This document shows positions 62,571 through 64,000 of a DNA stretch of 64,000 nucleotides, piece by piece; within the stretch, counting starts at the first letter, position 1, and each line of letters begins with the position of its first letter. Made by a program: the position numbers and the translations under genes. The notes below the pieces were generated by a model. The model saw nothing but the letters and a program-made list of their open reading frames with translations. It was not told where the DNA came from and did no database searches. Source of the DNA: Gordionus sp. m RMFG-2023 (taxonomy: Eukaryota > Nematomorpha > Gordioida > Chordodea > Parachordodidae); the NCBI RefSeq assembly GCF_954871325.1, contig NC_088775.1, forward strand, positions 20,623,561 through 20,687,560. The letters are read 5' to 3'.

Positions 62571-64000
62571 CAAAAATGTTATTTTTTGAACCGGAAACGT
62601 AAAAAATACATCTAAGCATAATTGGATAGGAAATTTAATTCTGAGTAGAATGATATAAAAATATTCAAAATTGCATATAAGATGTTAACCTTTTCCCTTC
62701 CAACGTTTTTACCACAAAAAATTATTAAAATTTATATTTTGAACCGATAACGTAAAAAAATACATCAAAGCATATTTAGATAGGAATTAATTCTGAGTTC
62801 AATGATATAAAAATATTCAAAATTGCATATAAGATGTTAGCCTTTTCCCTTCCAACGTTTTAACCACAAAAAAATTATTAAAATTTATTTTTTGAACCGA
62901 TAACGTAAAAAAATACATCAAAGCATATTTAGATAGGAAATTTAATTCTGAGTTCAATGATATAAAAATATATAAAATTAAACTTAAGATGTTAGCCTTT
63001 TCCCTTCGAACGTTTTCGCGACAAAAATGTTATTTTTTGAACCGGAAACGTAAAAAAATACATCTAAGCATAATTGGATAGGAAATTTAATTCTAAGTAG
63101 AATGATATAAAAATATTTAAAATTGCATATAAGATGTTAGCCTTTTCCCTTCCAACGTTTTTACCACAAAAAAATTATTAAAATTTATTTTTTGAACCGA
63201 TAACGTAAAAAAATACATCAAAGCATATTTAGATAGGAAATTTAATTCTGAGTTCAATGATATAAAAATTTATAAAATTAAATTTAAGATGTTAGCCTTT
63301 TCCCTTTGAACGTTTTCGCGACAAAAATGTTATTTTTTGAACCGGAAACGTAAAAAATACATCTAAGCATAATTGGATAGGAAATTTAATTCTGAGTAGA
63401 ATGATATAAAAATATTCAAAATTGCATATAAGATGTTAACCTTTTCCCTTCCAACGTTTTTACCACAAAAAATTTATAAAATTTATTTTTTGAACCGATA
63501 ACGTAAAAAAATACATCAAAGCATATTTAGATAGGAATTAATTCTGAGTTCAATGATATAAAAATATTTAAAATTGCATATAAGATGTTAGCCTTTTCCC
63601 TTCCAACGTTTTTACCACAAACAAATTTTTAAAATTTATTTTTTGAACCGATAACGTAAAAAAATACATCAAAGCATATTTAGATAGGAAATTTAATTCT
63701 GAGTTCAATGATATAAAAATTTATAAAATTAAACTTAAGATGTTAGGTTTTTCCCTTTGAACGTTTTCGCGACAAAAATGTTATTTTTTGAACCGGAAAC
63801 GTAAAAAAATACATCTAAGCATAATTGGATAGGAAATTTTATTCTAAGTAGAATGATATAAAAATATTTAAAATTGCATATAAGATGTTAGCCTTTTCCC
63901 TTCCAACGTTTTTACCACAAAAAAATTATTAAAATTTATTTTTTGAACCGATAACGTAAAAAAATACATCAAAGCATATTTAGATAGGAAATTTAATTCT
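62570..64000 (+). repeat. Segment repeated at 4950 bp, copy 2, cut by the window end
   Basis: It matches 57.62-59.05 kb through the last base of the window, so the true length of this duplication is not visible. Confidence 0.84.

Larger units (their letters stand above)
1..64000. repeat. Tandem satellite array, A/B dimeric, fills the window
   Basis: Head-to-tail monomers run from the first base to the last with no orientation change and, apart from 16 bases at 47402, no foreign DNA. Roughly 420-430 monomers are expected from the window length and a mean of about 150 bp. Each begins (by the phase used here) with aagatgtta and carries shared blocks such as ttttttgaaccg and gataggaa. Two families alternate, A near 155 bp and B near 144-145 bp. 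No protein-coding, tRNA or rRNA sequence is visible in any part. Monomer size near one nucleosome and HOR organisation are typical of centromeric or pericentromeric satellites; that location is inferred, not shown. Neither array edge is in the window. Confidence 0.98.

Noticed and set aside
1-64000. CRISPR array
   Set aside because: Regular spacing is present, but there are no short repeats with unique spacers; the whole period is repeated and there are no cas-like genes.
1-64000. Mitochondrial or plastid control region, or a bacterial A+T-rich replicon
   Set aside because: No organellar or bacterial gene, tRNA or origin-like element is seen, and 64 kb of pure 150 bp tandem repeats is not expected there.
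1-64000. Telomere or subtelomere repeats
   Set aside because: No short TTAGG, TTAGGG or TTTAGGG tandem run was seen on either strand.
1-64000. Inverted repeats within the monomer (tttttac near gtaaaaa) as hairpins
   Set aside because: The matching arms are only about seven bases, A+T-rich and tens of bases apart; such pairs are expected by chance at this composition.

Overview
The whole 64 kb window is one uninterrupted tandem satellite DNA array. I see no credible gene, RNA gene, transposon, telomere repeat or unique flank; both window ends lie inside the array. The repeat is AT-rich (hand counts of one monomer each: about 22% G+C for type A, 28% for type B). This length and organisation fit a eukaryotic centromeric or heterochromatic satellite resolved by long reads. 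I do not recognise the satellite, so the species cannot be named; an insect, another invertebrate or a plant are all possible.

Two related monomer families make up the array, all in one orientation. Type A is about 155 bp and type B about 144-145 bp. They share most of their sequence; A has roughly 10 extra AT bases in the middle, and B has a CpG-rich box near its start. The ground state is an A-B dimer of about 299-300 bp. A chimeric short A monomer (A', 151-152 bp, with a B-like 3' junction) is followed by another A, giving A'-A-B trimers of about 450 bp. In the first 3752 bp there are 25 monomers: five dimers and five trimers.

Above this sits a mosaic of higher-order repeats (HORs) with many different periods. 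These are 3752 bp (about 1-6570), 4497 bp (5.2-7.5 against 9.7-12.0 kb), 7624 bp (8.5-12.0 against 16.1-19.3 kb), about 6.7-6.9 kb (12.8-15.7 against 19.7-22.5 kb), 9280 bp (19.45-27.4 against 28.7-36.7 kb), 5997/6297 bp (32.3-36.5 against 38.3-42.8 kb), 6950 bp (42.9-46.8 against 49.9-53.7 kb), 2242 bp (47.6-52.15 kb), 1202 bp (45.5-47.4 kb), 1050 bp (53.7-56.6 kb), 4950 bp (57.6-59.05 against 62.6-64.0 kb), and one copy pair 19,387 bp apart (36.3-38.3 against 55.7-57.7 kb). Copies overlap, so the array looks like repeated segmental duplication and unequal exchange rather than one clean HOR.

The most notable local features are a 16-base unmatched junction at 47402-47417 between two cut monomers, intra-monomer A/B hybrids, four B-B phase breaks, and a zone at about 59.1-61.7 kb with many private variants. 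All period and boundary values were read by eye from marker variants. Exact offsets are reliable where marker positions are quoted; segment edges are good to roughly 50-100 bp.
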